Assembly: GCA_015680685.1 (NCBI GenBank)
Contig: MNCI01007580.1
Location: forward strand, 561,271-609,172
DNA length: 47,902 bases
Source of the DNA: Gnetum montanum
Taxonomy: Eukaryota > Streptophyta > Gnetopsida > Gnetales > Gnetaceae
Reading direction: 5' to 3'
Shown piece by piece: positions 1 through 12,149 of the stretch. Made by a program: the position numbers and the translations under genes. Each line of letters opens with the position of its first letter. Within the stretch, counting starts at the first letter, position 1. The notes beneath the pieces are model-generated. The model searched no databases, had not been told where the DNA came from, and worked only from the letters and a program-made list of their open reading frames with translations.

Positions 1-75
1 GCTTTGCTATTTATACCTGGATGGGACACGATATCGCATACAATACATCGCGTACGCGATGTCGCGGCCCTAGTG
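1..75 (-). promoter_or_regulatory. Internal promoter-like block of TE-A (palindromes plus TATA)
   Basis: On the minus strand the block has CpG-rich palindromic pieces (CATCGCGTACGCGATG at about 47-62, then an ATATCG/CGATAT type at about 30-40), followed by GTATAAATAG. The same arrangement occurs in the U3 of the family LTRs and at the same internal position in TE-D, TE-E and TE-F, between the spacer and ORF2. It therefore probably drives ORF2. The alternative, that this is the end of a 3' LTR, is less likely, because the sequence from 76 onward matches the spacer upstream of ORF2 in other copies and no TGATGA terminus is seen. Confidence 0.5.
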
Positions 76-1458
76 ATATTGTCACAACAATAAAAATATT
101 GAATTTTTTAAGGTTTTCTAGAAATGAACATTGTAAACTTATGACATTGAGCTATGGTTAGAAAATTCTAGGGTAATTTAGCTTGTCATGAAGGCATGAA
201 TAATGATATGTGGGTGAACTTGAGCATTAAGGCCTCGGGTGGTAAGTGAGAGAAAAAGGCCATGTAATGGTACATAGGAACGTTGGAATTCAGAGGGATA
301 ATAATAGGGAAAGAATGTTATGAAAAATAGGCTGAGGGTAAGAAATGGTGTGTGTGAGCTATGTCATAAGTGCAAACTACAAAAATTACGCAAGTGGGTC
401 CTTCCCAAAGCAGGTTCCAACTTATAATGCCCTTGCGTAACCACACTTAAAAGTGTCCATGGGCACTCAAAGGGTTAAATGTAATCCACACTAATTCCAC
501 AAAACACATGCATGTAAATATCACCGGAATGAGGTAAGAATGCTATGCTATACAAGACATGAGCTCCAATTACATGGAAAACGAGATGAGATGGAAAATA
601 GAAGGGATTGTAGAGATTGGGACACGAGGTAACTGACCCAGGGCATAGTGAATCATGCGTGTAAAGCATGATTAACATGTCATTAACTCGTCATTCCAAG
701 ATTAGGATGAAGTTCATTCCTCTAAACAGTGACATCACATTGTTTCATCCCATGATGAGCAACTATGAGAGTACCATAACAACAAGGTGTACGATCACTT
801 GGCATTTTATTCAAGGGAGGAGTGATTTTTGTTTTGTGGCACTTTTCTTTTCATTTTCTTTTTTCTTCTTTTTTTTTTCTTTTCACTAAATCCAGAGAAG
901 CCACCAACCATCAGGCATGGGTGCATGTCTTTCCAGTGGGACCCCCTAGAACAGTATTTGATTTTTGAGTGCCCTTTTGATTACTCTTACTCCCATTTTT
1001 CGTTAGATCTCCAAAGATCTTAGTACAACCACGTTGCATGATAACTCTCACAGATATCACCAAAGAGAATCTACAAGTTCCCTTGATGTCACATCCTAAT
1101 CATTCCCTCTTGGTCCATCCTTCTTCATTCTAGGTACAATGAACACAAAATTAATTTTAAGTTTTAAGAATGTCAAGAATATCACTGTACCCTCGAACAA
1201 CACCTCTTATTTGTAGAATGGATGAGTGGGTGTAATGGGCTCATTGTCCAAATAATTGATCGTTCGAGACTCGATAACATAGAACACACCTCAACCAACG
1301 ATCCACATGAATGTTTTATTCATAGATGAGATTACTTATAAAAATGTAAAAAGACAAAAAAGACAAAAAATATAAAATAAGAAATTGAAAAATGAAAAAC
1401 TGGAAAAAAAAACATTGTAAAATTAAAGAAAATGAAAAATATTTATTAATCCCGCTTG

Positions 1459-3412
1459 TTAGTAAAATGGGGAATATCCCCCATAACTAAACAGTTGAGC
1501 ATGGCGAGGATTAATAAATGAAGGATGAGGATCCTTGCATGTTGAAAAAATTAAAACTTTGTCATACCTACCCCATTGGGGTTCACACACTTGATTGTAG
1601 TAAGCGTAGTGAGGCAATTTATAAGATGTGGTTTTCAGATAAAGAGTTGACCCACTATGATAGTTGGGATTGTAAGATGGTATGCAAGGATCAGAACATC
1701 GCTCTCCATGACTGCATTCATTGGGCCGTATGATTGTTGGAGTGTTAATTGGTGGCCTTGATGACGTGACATGAGGCATTGGGTTCGAAGATAAGGGTGC
1801 ACCACAGTGTTGGACTTGTGCTGAGTTGGAGGATGCAGTGGCCTTGGAATTGTGTTGTCCCTTCTTATGGTCATGCTTAAAGAAGGACGCCTTCGATGTT
1901 GCTGAGGTCTCTCATTACTGTTGGCAGTAGCAGCACAAGTAACGTCCGTGGGTTGTTGCTGTGGTGCAAACACCTTAGGAACAGTTGGTGGCGATGTAGA
2001 AGGAGGGAAAGGATGAGAATGTTGAAAATGAGAAGAAGTGTAGGATACACAAGGCGATGGTTGTGTTGAAGGTATGGGCTGATAGTATTGAGGAGAATGA
2101 TAATGCGGTGAGACAGAGTATGCTAGCCTAGTTGGAGAAACAGGATGTTAAACGTGATAAGCATTTGGATTCAAAGGATATGAAGGGTATCTCCAGTTTA
2201 GGGGTGGCTTCACCCATGACTGGGATTGTTGCCATTGTGATCGAACACAGTATCTCTGTACGAACTCTAGATGTAACGTGTTTTCCCAATGCTCATATAA
2301 ATGTAACAGGATTAGGCATTGGCCCTTGGGGTGATCATACAAGCAAATGTTGCATTCATACGTGTGATTGGTAGTTGAGCTCTTATTTTCCTTATCCCTT
2401 CTTTCCGATTATCTAAGGATACTTTGTCTTGCTTCTCGGGTTGTTAAAACTCTATCTCCAATAATATCTATATATTCTCCATACTTTTTATGTGTCCATT
2501 ATAACATCTTATTGATCTTTGCCTCGACTTCCTCTGACGATTGTTGTACTGGCAAAGAGGGTTCTTCCACCTTGAGATTGGTTGATTTCTCCTTTTTGTG
2601 ATTATGGACCTTTGTTAAGTAAAGATTTTGTTCTCGTTGATGTTTTTCAACACTTTCCCATCTAGCCATTTCACCTTCTTCTTTTGCTACCTGCTTAATA
2701 AGCTCTTGGATTTGATGGGTTCATAGCTCGTATAGTTGACCTTGGGCATACATTCCTAGGATCTCTCTTGTTGTATCACAAAGCCCATCAATGATATGAT
2801 ACATTAGCCTTTCCTTGGAGAACTCATGGCCTGGATAGTTGTTTAATAGTGCATAATATCTTTCTAAGGCCATGTCCAAGGGTTCATGTTGTGCTTGTTT
2901 CCACTCTTGGATTTGTTTCCTCAAGGCTGACACTCTTGTGTAGGTTTGATATCTTTCGCTAAAGAGTTCTACCATTGTTGGCCAGCATCATATTGAATTT
3001 GGTTTTAACGTTTATAACATACTTTTGCTTGGCCAACGAGTGTCATAGGAAAGAGCTTGAGTTTTTGCCAACCGTTATCAATGTTGTTCCATGTGCAGGC
3101 ATTGTAGAAGGCTTGTAAATGTTGACGCGAATCTAAGTCATAGCCTCTTGAGAAATTGGGAAAGGTTTTTAAATCGAGCCTAGGTAGGTGGCTCTCTTTA
3201 CGATGCCTATGGAAGATTCAAATAGCCTCTTGCATTTACGTTAGGCTTGTAGTGGCCAGTAGGGGTTCACTGTCATCGGGCAAGTTATGCTTTTGTGCGT
3301 TAGGATGACATTGCCTTTGTTTATGTTTATAAGAAATCCCCACCTCAGGTTGCGTACTTCAATCTTCATTGTTATATAATTTGTTGGTTCTCCAATGAAC
3401 TTCCTCACTAAG
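1459..3412 (-). pseudogene. gag pseudogene of TE-A
   Basis: This is a capsid-type gag. The capsid helices are seen at 2721-2975 (frame containing LRKQIQEWKQAQHEPLDMAL), with an upstream part at about 2980-3240 in other frames resembling the Retrotrans_gag domain. A zinc knuckle CNICLYDHPKGQC lies at 2316-2354 (CX2CX3HX4C, the spacing usual in Athila-type gag). The C-terminal Pro/Ser/His-rich region ends SYGGYSPFY-stop at 1459. The reading frame is broken many times. The start codon is missing: compared with TE-C and TE-F, about 50 bp containing the ATG are deleted near 3409. This copy has the best-preserved knuckle in the window. Confidence 0.75.
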
Positions 3413-3520
3413 TGTGAATTTGTATGTGACTTTTTGTAATTATTTTTTCTTAAAAGATATATCGTTAATTCCTATACAGCGACTTTGTATGATATAACTA
3501 ATCTAGATAACTAGCACAAT

Positions 3521-3537
3521 CCCTGGCAATGATGCCA
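3521..3537 (-). other. Primer binding site of TE-A, tRNA-Asp-like
   Basis: The plus-strand text CCCTGGCAATGATGCCA directly abuts the LTR start TGATGAG. It resembles the 3' end of plant tRNA-Asp (CCCCGGCAACGGCGCCA), with differences that are mostly C-to-T or G-to-A. Equivalent sites adjoin the LTRs of TE-C, TE-D, TE-E and TE-F. This fixes the element orientation as minus. Confidence 0.75.
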
Positions 3538-3538
3538 A

Positions 3539-4370
3539 TGATGAGTGACGAGGTACCCCTACACTCAACCATATGAATACGAGCGTTACACGTGCGATTT
3601 GGTCAAACTTTGCAAACAGACTAGTTGTGGCATCTAGATAGTTAGCCTTAGGTCGCAGTTTGTTGTCTTTCCACTTGGACTAGTGTTAACTTTGTCACGT
3701 ATGGTTTAGTCTAGAGTGAGGTGTATAATGTGTTTCTATGCTAATGCTACTCCTAAAGACAATGGAAGATAATATTAACTAAGCTAAGAGAGAAAGGGTG
3801 AAAGAGAATCTAAGCTAGCCTAAGTGCAATGAGCATTCTTTCCTCGATTATCCGTACAAATCTTGGACTTCATGCACAACTACCACTGGGATTACCAAGT
3901 GCAGATCCTAGGTATGCTACTGGGTTACCAAGTAGTCACACTTAAATGCTCTTAATCAAGACGTACTCATTCCATGTTTAACAGGATTTTAGGGTAAGAA
4001 GGTATTAACAAGGAAAGCAGTAAATAACAATTAATTAATTAATTAAGCTAAGTGAATGCTGCAATGATGAAGTAATCTCGATCTTTATTTCAGGTCATGT
4101 GCATGTCCAAGTACATCAAACTCGAATAAAGGTGTCGTACAATTACAAACACCACACTGCAGGCATACACTGGGAGGAAAAGGGTTGAGAAAAAAGTAAA
4201 AACTAAAATAAACTTAATTCTAAAACTCTACTAATTTCAAAAATGACTTCTAAGTTTTCCTACCTCTTATTTATAGATGAGGAGGCAGGCTGTGATATCG
4301 TGTACGAGATATCGTGGCTAGGCTACGATATCACGTACGATATCATGACGGACTAAAACGCGACTCATCA
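3539..4370 (-). repeat. 5' LTR of TE-A
   Basis: The LTR is about 832 bp with TGATGAGT...TCATCA ends. In minus orientation it holds, from right to left, GATATC/GTACGATATC palindromes (about 4290-4345), a TATA box (TATTTATA read on plus at 4268-4275), an AATAAA-type signal in the GATCTTTATTTC stretch near 4080, and a long U5. It matches the LTRs at 7750, 12067, 25757, 30550, 33642, 39338, 45446 and 47676. Confidence 0.88.
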
Positions 4371-4825
4371 ATTTGCTAGTTTTTGTTTGTATATTACATG
4401 ATCCTCACCAATCCTTTACCAGGGTATGGTGTTCAACCTAAATTACCATTCATTATTTAAGGTGCCTATAGACTTTTTGTCATGGGGTTATGCAAGGGTG
4501 TTTTTAAGCATTAGCCTACCTTGGGAAGGACCCACTTAGATAACTTTTAATTTCCTTTAGTATAAAACCCATAATCATAGGCCTCAATTTAGTCCAGAAA
4601 ATATTAATAGCCTGCATCATCCAATTTTTGTGCTAATTTTACTTAAGGAACATTTCCCATTTACTCATTCCATATGCTTGATTCATTCGAATTCATAAAC
4701 CAGAATCTCATAAGATATTGTTGCTTTGATTTCCTAGTTTTCTGGCTTTCATTTGGCTCTTCTTTCATCTTCAAACTCTTCCTAAATTCCTTGGAATTCA
4801 AATTGGAAATATGATTGCAAATGAT

Positions 4826-4851
4826 TGCATTGACGCATCTCAGTCAATGCA
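4826..4851. repeat. Short perfect inverted repeat in TE-B
   Basis: The 9-bp arms TGCATTGAC and GTCAATGCA are separated by 8 bases. It is only a small hairpin, but it sits between the spacer and the ORF2 start, where the other family members have their palindromic promoter block. Confidence 0.4.
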
Positions 4852-7749
4852 GTCTAATACATCGACACAACCCCAATGATGTAGTACTAAAATCCTGTAG
4901 ATATGAGCAATACTTTGTTCATTTTTCACATTTTGCATTCAAAGCCAAGGAATTTTTTGTAGTTTTTCAAAGCCTAAAGCCTTCTGAGAGCAATAACTTC
5001 CTCACCGCTTATTCATTTTCATCTATTTTTCAATCCTTGAGCTTTTAGAGGAATGCTTTCCATCATGGGAGCATTAAAGACTAGGCTTTGACAAAAAAAA
5101 TTTTGGAAACTTTTTTAACACACCATAGATAAGGTATTAATGTAATACTAAAATAATGATCCCAAGAACTAATACTAATATTCAACCTTAGTTGAAGTAG
5201 AAATAAAATAATAATAAAATATTCTCATGTCTATGATCACTAAATAAGGATCTCATGATCAAATTTCAACTTGCCATTAAAATTAACTTAATCAATAAAT
5301 TGAAAGGTACCTTGATTTGAGGACATTATATTTAAATAACTGATTCAAGATTACTCTTGTGATCGCAAATGATGCCAAAACAAGAACCATAGGTAGGAGG
5401 ATCATCACAGCCCTAAGAAGAAATGACCTCATGAAGGAAGGAGGTAAGCATAACAAGAACAACCCAAAGAGCAGGCTATTAAGGCAAGCCATGCTACCAA
5501 GTCCTTACACAAGGAGCCCAAGGTGGAATTGGTTTGCTAAATTCCTGTAGCTAAAATAGGATAATCCAGGTAGGATGAGGTTCTAAAATCACAGCTCAAC
5601 TTGGAAGTCATACTTACTAAGATCTACCCAGAGAAGGTTCAAAGTAAGGAATTTCAAAGCTCAATCCTTTAGAAATTAAACTTCAAATCTTTCCTAGGGT
5701 TAACACTGGAAGAGATCAAAAGCTAGTTATAAGGGTCTTTGCTATGGTCCATTTTCTCCACCAGTGGAGAATGGTACCTGGGAGAGACCTACCTCTTCAA
5801 GAATAATTAACAAGGATATGCAATAATCAAGATCAAATATATCAACATCTCCTATTTGGTTGAGGCTATTGTAGAGGTCCTTGGATTGGCAAACACTAGG
5901 ACAAAGTTGGTAGAATTTTTCACATAAACAAACCCTAAGGTAAAGGAAAAATGGATTCAACGATGCTATGGAGTGGACCATAAGGAATTTGGTGCCCTAA
6001 CCAAGGTAGAGTGAGCCTACTGTAAGATTGTAGCCTATCACCTTAATCCCACAGTGAGGCCAAGAAAGGTGAGTACCTTCTTTGCCAAGGCATGCATGGC
6101 TCTAGGTAGGAAGTTCCAAGTCAACCTTTCCCAACTTATCTTCATGGAAATTGAAAAATGTTTTAAAGAAAATCAAAAGGGTAGAACGACACTTCCCTTT
6201 TCTTACCTCATCGAAAAACTATATAAAACTGGAGGCATAGCCCACTATGTTAATAATGTTATTCGTAAGGCTCCTACCACATCATGGCAAGAGATGGTTA
6301 AAGTTAAAGCACCTTCCAAGCTTCAAAAAGAAGATCTGCCACCTTTGTCACCACATGTAGTAGTAGAGAAGATTCCTAAAATGATGAAAACTACTAAATA
6401 CGTAAGGCAACTTAGAAAACAATAGTTATAATAATAAGCCTCTAGAGGTGATGGTGATTCCTCCATCTACCGTTTGATCATGAGCCACTTAAACAAGGTT
6501 ACCAAGACCATGAGATGGTCAGTAGACCAAATGGCTTAGTTGTTCTCCTCACAAAGAGGATAGGTCCTTGTTCACAACAATTTTAATATCAGAGAAGCCA
6601 CTATGTTCAATGCAGGACAAGCATTTCCTAATCCTGCCATATAAGGACCAAGAGACTATAGTAAAGGTCGTGGAAAATAGAATTCATAAAGCCCTAAGTG
6701 CTCATATGACACTTGTCCCTAATGTTACTACCATGACAGATGTCCAAGTATTTGCAAGAGCAAGAAGCAAGGGAATAAGTGCAACATATCATGAAGACAT
6801 GTTGGAACGACTAGTCAGAGCCAAGTAACAGACTTTGAAGATCTTCAATGTTTCAAAAGACATTTCAGCCATTTAGTCTAGCTACTAGAGACAAGGGGTA
6901 AGTTGCTCATCATCAATGTGCAACTTGAGGAGTCCACCATTACCAATCGATGACTAGCAATTGAGGTTGTAGAACTTAGAGCCTAGTTGTTAGATCTATC
7001 CATTCTTAGGCTTGAGCTTACAAGAGATGAAGCTTTTTAGCAACTTCCATAGAGACTTTAGGAGGTCAAAAATCCAAAAGAGATGATGATATTTGATGTG
7101 TCACTATCAAAAGTAATGATGAATTATTCTAGTTATGACCTTTAATAGATTTGGAAGGAAAATCTTATGCTAACCCAAGACAATCACCTCTTGTGCAATA
7201 CTGAATAACAAAAGGATCAAATGGTCATATACATTCATTTGTAGTAGGAACAACTTATCAAGGTAAGCCAAGATGTGAGGAGGTTGGTTGTAGAAAATAG
7301 GAATCTTTTAATGAAGGAGGTTCATGTCCTTTACCAGAAGACTATCATTGAGATCACCTCCTGGAAAAATGAAGCTCTCAAATATGAAAGAGTGAAAAAT
7401 CACTAAAGGAACTAGGCTAGAATGCTCAAGGAGATCAATGAAAAATAAATCAAATTGACAAAGGCTAAGGTGAATGAAGCTTTCCAGCAACTCCAACAAA
7501 GAGGCGATGTATGACAATCCATTTTGATGACCTTAATGCCTACAATCAAGTTGAAATCCACTTGAACAAGTTGCAAATTAAAGAGATGATGGAGTACATG
7601 AAATTAGCCAACCTCTAACATGCAAACCTGGCAATACTAATAGAAGGAAGGCCAAGATTTAAAGTAGAGAAGCATGTGGCCAGCTCCTACTTTCTCTATG
7701 AGATAGAGTTCAAGCTTCACAAATAGACAAAACAAAAGTTTAAAGTGGC

Positions 7750-8372
7750 TGATGAGCGACGAGGTACCCCTACACCCAACCATACTAATACGAGCGTTCA
7801 TGCATGATTCGGTCGAACTCTGCGGATAGGCTAGTTGTGGTATCTAGACAGTTACACATTGATCACAATTCGATGTCTTCCCACATGGACTAGTATTGCT
7901 TTGTCATGTATGGTTTAGTCCAGAGTGAGGTGTATGGTGTGATCCTAAACTAATGCTACTCCTAGAGACAATGGAAGATAATATTAATTAAACTAATGAG
8001 CAATAGGAAATGAGTCTAAGCTAGCCTAAGTGTGATGAGTATCCATTCCTTAATCATNAAAGTAATAAATAGCAATAATAATTAAATAAAAATTAAATAA
8101 TTAAAACTAAGTGAATGCTGCAATGATGAAGTAATCTCAATCTTTATTTCCGATCATGTGCGTGTCCAAGTACATCACACTCGAATAAAGGTTCCGTACA
8201 ATTACAAGCATCACATTGCGAGCATGCACTAGGAAAATAATCTAACTCCTATGGAAACAAACTGAAAGATTCTAGCTACAAATGACAAAAGGATGCCTAA
8301 ACGAGTTGGAGGGCCCTCTTATTTATAGGTCGGGATAGGTGGCTGTGTAAACAAGGCCCCGTCAACTCAAGA
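7750..8372 (-). repeat. 3' LTR of TE-C, truncated
   Basis: It begins TGATGAGCGACGAGGTACC and matches the 5' LTR of the same element as far as the TATTTATAGG region at about 8330. It then runs into ORF2-derived sequence with no TCATCA end or polypurine tract. A single N at 8058 marks a join where roughly 190 bp present in the 5' LTR (about 12420-12610) are missing, so part of the shortness may be an assembly effect. Confidence 0.8.
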
Positions 8373-8703
8373 AGGCTGAGAGTGCATCCATTCAAGAAGC
8401 ACCTAACATTTCTCCTCTTCTATTTGAGGATTATGAGTTGTCCATGCTAATGTGCCAATGTTTGATGGAGTCGGCACTTTTCATGAACACGGCAGCTGCG
8501 GGAACACTTGATTGGCCTTGACATGCCATGCCGCAAATAGCCATTATTCCTCTTCATAGGCTTGGGCCCTAACCTCTCCTCCCTTTTCTTAGATAGATTA
8601 TGTAGTAACAAGAGTTTCATGATGGTCCTTGGCCTTTGCTTCCCCCAGGTCGTTTGGTTGCACCGTGAGAAGGTTCTCCTTGTTGTCTTCTTTTAGGGGC
8701 CAT
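8372..8703 (-). pseudogene. ORF2 remnant of TE-C
   Basis: On the minus strand ATGGCCCC (8703 downward) opens the basic N-terminus, matching the ORF2 starts at 38378 and 40944. After about 140 bases the sequence jumps to the C-terminal coiled-coil region (8560-8372; compare 31700-31850 of TE-E). The whole central domain is deleted. No coding potential remains. Confidence 0.6.
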
Positions 8704-9994
8704 ATATAATCACACAAAGATCAATTGTTAGTAAGGTTATTGAAAAAAATTCAATGATTTCATACCTTACTCATTGCCTTTAATAAATGTTGAATTCTTT
8801 ACTTAGTGTGATTGTAGAGTTAGAAATTTTTCAAGGAAGTTACCCTAAAATTTTAATGTCAGACATGGTTTTGAGGAACGTTTGATAAAATAATTACAAA
8901 GGAAAGAATAGATTTGGAAATGAAATACTCGGAGGGTATAAGATGATGTGGTGGTGTGCAACAAGTACAAATTACAAAAGTCACGCAAGTGGATCCTCCC
9001 CAAAGCAGGTTCCAACCTATATGCCTTTGCGTAACCACACCTTAAGATGTCCGTAGGCATTAGAAGGGTTAAATGTAATCTATACCAATGGAACAAAACA
9101 CACACATGTTGATACCACTGTGGTGAGGTATGAATTCAATGCTATACAAGACACGAGTCTCAAATACATGAATAGTGAGATGAAATGAATCGGAGAAGGG
9201 ATTGCAAAGATTGGGATGTGAGGTAATTGACTTAGGGCACAATGAATCCTGCGTGCAAAGCATGATTAATGTGTCATTAACCCATCGTTCCAAGATCAGG
9301 ACCAAGTCCATTCCTCTAAATAGTGACATTGCATTGTTTCATCCCATGATGAGCAACTATGAGAGTACCACAACAACAAGGCATATGATCACTTGGTGTT
9401 TTGTTCAAGGGAGTAGTGACTTTTGTTTTGTGGCACTTTTTTTTTCTTCTTCTGTTTTTTTTTCTTTTTCTATCTTTTTTTTTTGCTTTTTATCTCTCTT
9501 TTTTTTGTTTTATTGGGTGCCTTTAATACTCTTACTCCCATTTTTCATTAGATCTACAAGGATCTTAGTACAACCAAGCTGCATGATAGCACCCACAGAC
9601 GTCACCAAAGAGAATCCACAAGTCCCATTGATGTCACATCCTAATCATTCCCTCTTGGTCCATCCTTCTTCATTCTAGGTACAATGAACACAAAATTAAT
9701 TTTAAGTTTTAAGAATGTCAAGAATATCACTATACCCTCGAATAGAACCTCTTATTTGTAGAATGGATGAGTGGGTGTAATGGGCTCACTGTCCAAATAA
9801 TTGATCGCACGAAACTTGATAACATAGAACACACCTCAACCAACGAGTCACGTGAGTGTTTTATTCGTAGATGAGATTACTAATAAAAAGACAAAAAGAC
9901 AAAAAGATAAAACAATAAATTAAAAGGTGAAAAACTGGAAAACAAAAAGTTGAAAAATTAAAGAAATAGAAAAATATTTATTAATTCTATGATG

Positions 9995-11928
9995 TTAGAA
10001 TGGAGGATAGCCCCCATAACTAAATGGTTGAGCATGGCTAGAATTAATAAATGGAAGGTGGGGATCCTTGCATGTTGAAAATACTAGGACCTAGTCATAC
10101 TTACCCCATTGGGGTTCACACACCTAATTAGAGTTGACGTAGTGGGGCAAGTTATACGATGTGGTTAATTTATAAGGAGTTGACCCACTATGGTATTTGC
10201 GACCGTAAGATGGTATGCAAGGATCAACATGTCTCCCCATGTGGCAATATTCATTGGGCCCCATGGTTGTTGGAGTATTGAGTGGTGGCCTTGATAAGGT
10301 AACATGAGGCTTTGGGTTCGAAGAGGAAGATGCACCACAGTGTTGGATTTGTGCTGAGTTGGCAGAAGCAGTGGTTTCTAAACTGTGGTGTCCCTTTTGA
10401 CAGTCACGTCTAAAGAAGGGATGCCTTCGATGTTGTGAAGGACCTCCACTGTTGTTGACAGTAGCAGCACAAGTAATGTTTGCGGGTTGGTGCTGTGGTG
10501 CAAAATCTTCTGGCATGGCTAGCGGTGATGTAGAAGGGAGTGAAGTACGAGAATATTGAGATTGAGGAGAAGTGTAAGGCACATGAGGTGGTGATCTTGT
10601 TGGAGAGGACATGGGTGGATAGTACTTGGGAGAATGATAACGATGAGGTGAGGTAGAGGATGTTGATCCCATTGGAGAAACAAGGTGTTGAAGATAATAA
10701 GCATTTGATGCTGGGACATATAAAGGGTATGGTCCAGTTGGCAGTGGCCTTCCCCAAAACTAAGGTTTTTGCCACTGTGGTTGGACATAGTATTTTTGTA
10801 CGAACTCTGGATGTAACATTCCTCCCCAATGCTCATGTAAATGTGACAAGATTGGACATTGACCTTTGGGGTGATCGTACAAGAAAATATTACATTGATA
10901 CGTATGATTGACAGTTGAGTTCTTATCCCTATTCTCTTCTACCCTTTGTTTCAATTGTCGTGTGGTGTCCTGTCCCGTTTCTCAATTTGGCATAGTTTTT
11001 CCTCTAATAATGTTGGCATATTCTCCACATCTTTCATGTACCTAGTCCGTCATCTTATTAATCTTTGCCTCAATTTCATCTAGTGATTGCAGGATTGGCA
11101 AAGATGATTCCACCTCCTTGAAGTGTGTTGATTTCTCCTCTTCATGATCATGGACCCTTGTTAAGTTAAGATTTTGGTCCTATTGAGAACTTTCAACATT
11201 CTCCCATTTGGCTATTTCTACTTCTTCTTTTGCTATCCTCTTAATAAGCTCTTAGAGTTGATGGGTTCATAGCTCATATAGTTGACCTTGGGTGTACATC
11301 CCTAGGGTCTCCCTTGTTTCATTACGAAGCCCATCTATGATATGGTACATTAGCCTTTCCTCAGAGAACCCATGGCCTAGGCAATTGTTTAACAGTGCAT
11401 AATATCTTTCTAAGGCCATGTCCAAGGGTTCATTTTGTGCTTGTTTCCATTCTTGGATTTGTCTCCTCAAGGCTGACACTCTCGCATAGGTTTGATATCT
11501 TTNACTTTTTCTTGGCCAACGAGTGTCAAAGGAAAGAGCTTAAGCTTTTTCCATCCATTATCAATATTGTTCCATGTATAGGCATCGTAGAAGGCTTGTA
11601 AATGTTGTTGCAGATCTAAATCATAGCCTCCTGAAAACTTGGGAAAGTTGTTTAAATCAAGCATGGGTAGACTACTTTCCTTACGATGCCTACGGGCTAT
11701 TCGAAAAACCTCCTGTATTTCCATTAAGCTTGTAGTGGCCAATAGGGGTTCATCGTCACTAGGTATGTTATGCTTTCATGCATTGGGATGATGTTGTCTT
11801 TGTTTATGTTTATAAGAAACCCCCACTTCAGGTTGCATACTCCAATCTTCATTGTCATAATATTCATTGGTTCTCTAATGAATTGCCTCACTAGATGTGG
11901 CATTATTATAGTCTTGTAGGAGAGACAT
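9995..11928 (-). pseudogene. gag pseudogene of TE-C
   Basis: The start ATG (11928-11926) follows a short leader after the primer site and encodes MSLLQDYNNATS-like text. The capsid domain is at 11742-11267, in pieces such as LDLNNFPKFSGGYDLDLQQH and LRRQIQEWKQAQNEPLDMAL. The knuckle region near 10890-10850 reads CNIFLYDHPKGQC, so the second cysteine is replaced by Phe. The Pro/Ser-rich C-terminal part is open at 10672-10124 (182 codons), and the end is near 9995 (SYGGYPPF-stop). Frameshifts separate these parts, and a single N at 11503 marks a join lacking about 70 bp relative to TE-A. Confidence 0.75.
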
Positions 11929-12048
11929 GGTTGTAAACCGTGTGTGACTTAATTAAATTTTAATTTAATTTCTTTTCTAAAGGATATATCGTTAATACTT
12001 GTTATAGTGATCTTGTATGATGTAACTAATCTAAATAACTAGCACCCT

Positions 12049-12065
12049 CCCCGGAAACGGTGCCA
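12049..12065 (-). other. Primer binding site of TE-C
   Basis: CCCCGGAAACGGTGCCA adjoins the LTR start at 12067. It is close to the 3' end of plant tRNA-Asp. Confidence 0.7.
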
Positions 12066-12149
12066 ATGATGAGCAACGAGGTACCCCTATGCCCAACCAT
12101 ACGANCGCCAATGATGAGCAACGAGGTACCCCTATGCCCAACCATACGA
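12061..12149. repeat. 44-bp direct duplication around a single N (probable assembly join)
   Basis: Positions 12061-12104 and 12106-12149 are identical except for the first base (T/C), with N at 12105. The pattern is two overlapping contig ends placed side by side rather than merged. Confidence 0.85.

Larger units (their letters stand above)
1..4370 (-). mobile_element. TE-A: Athila-like non-autonomous LTR retrotransposon, 3' part outside the window
   Basis: Read on the minus strand, the order is 5' LTR (4370-3539), primer site (3537-3521), gag (about 3410-1459), a spacer with poly-purine/pyrimidine tracts, and a promoter-like block at 75-1. ORF2 and the 3' LTR would lie to the left, outside the window. 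The boundary at 4370 ends in the TGATGA/TCATCA LTR terminus. The next bases, ATTTG (4371-4375), would be one target duplication, whose partner cannot be seen. The flank to the right is the interior of TE-B, so TE-A is nested in TE-B. No reverse transcriptase or integrase is present. Confidence 0.85.

Noticed and set aside
3539-4370. Solo LTR interpretation for TE-A
   Set aside because: A primer site and gag adjoin it on the left, so it is the 5' LTR of a longer element.
10410-10836. Two further minus-strand frames overlapping the TE-C gag C-terminal region
   Set aside because: They are alternative frames of the same Pro/Ser-rich gag sequence; the frame at 10672-10124 matches the other copies.
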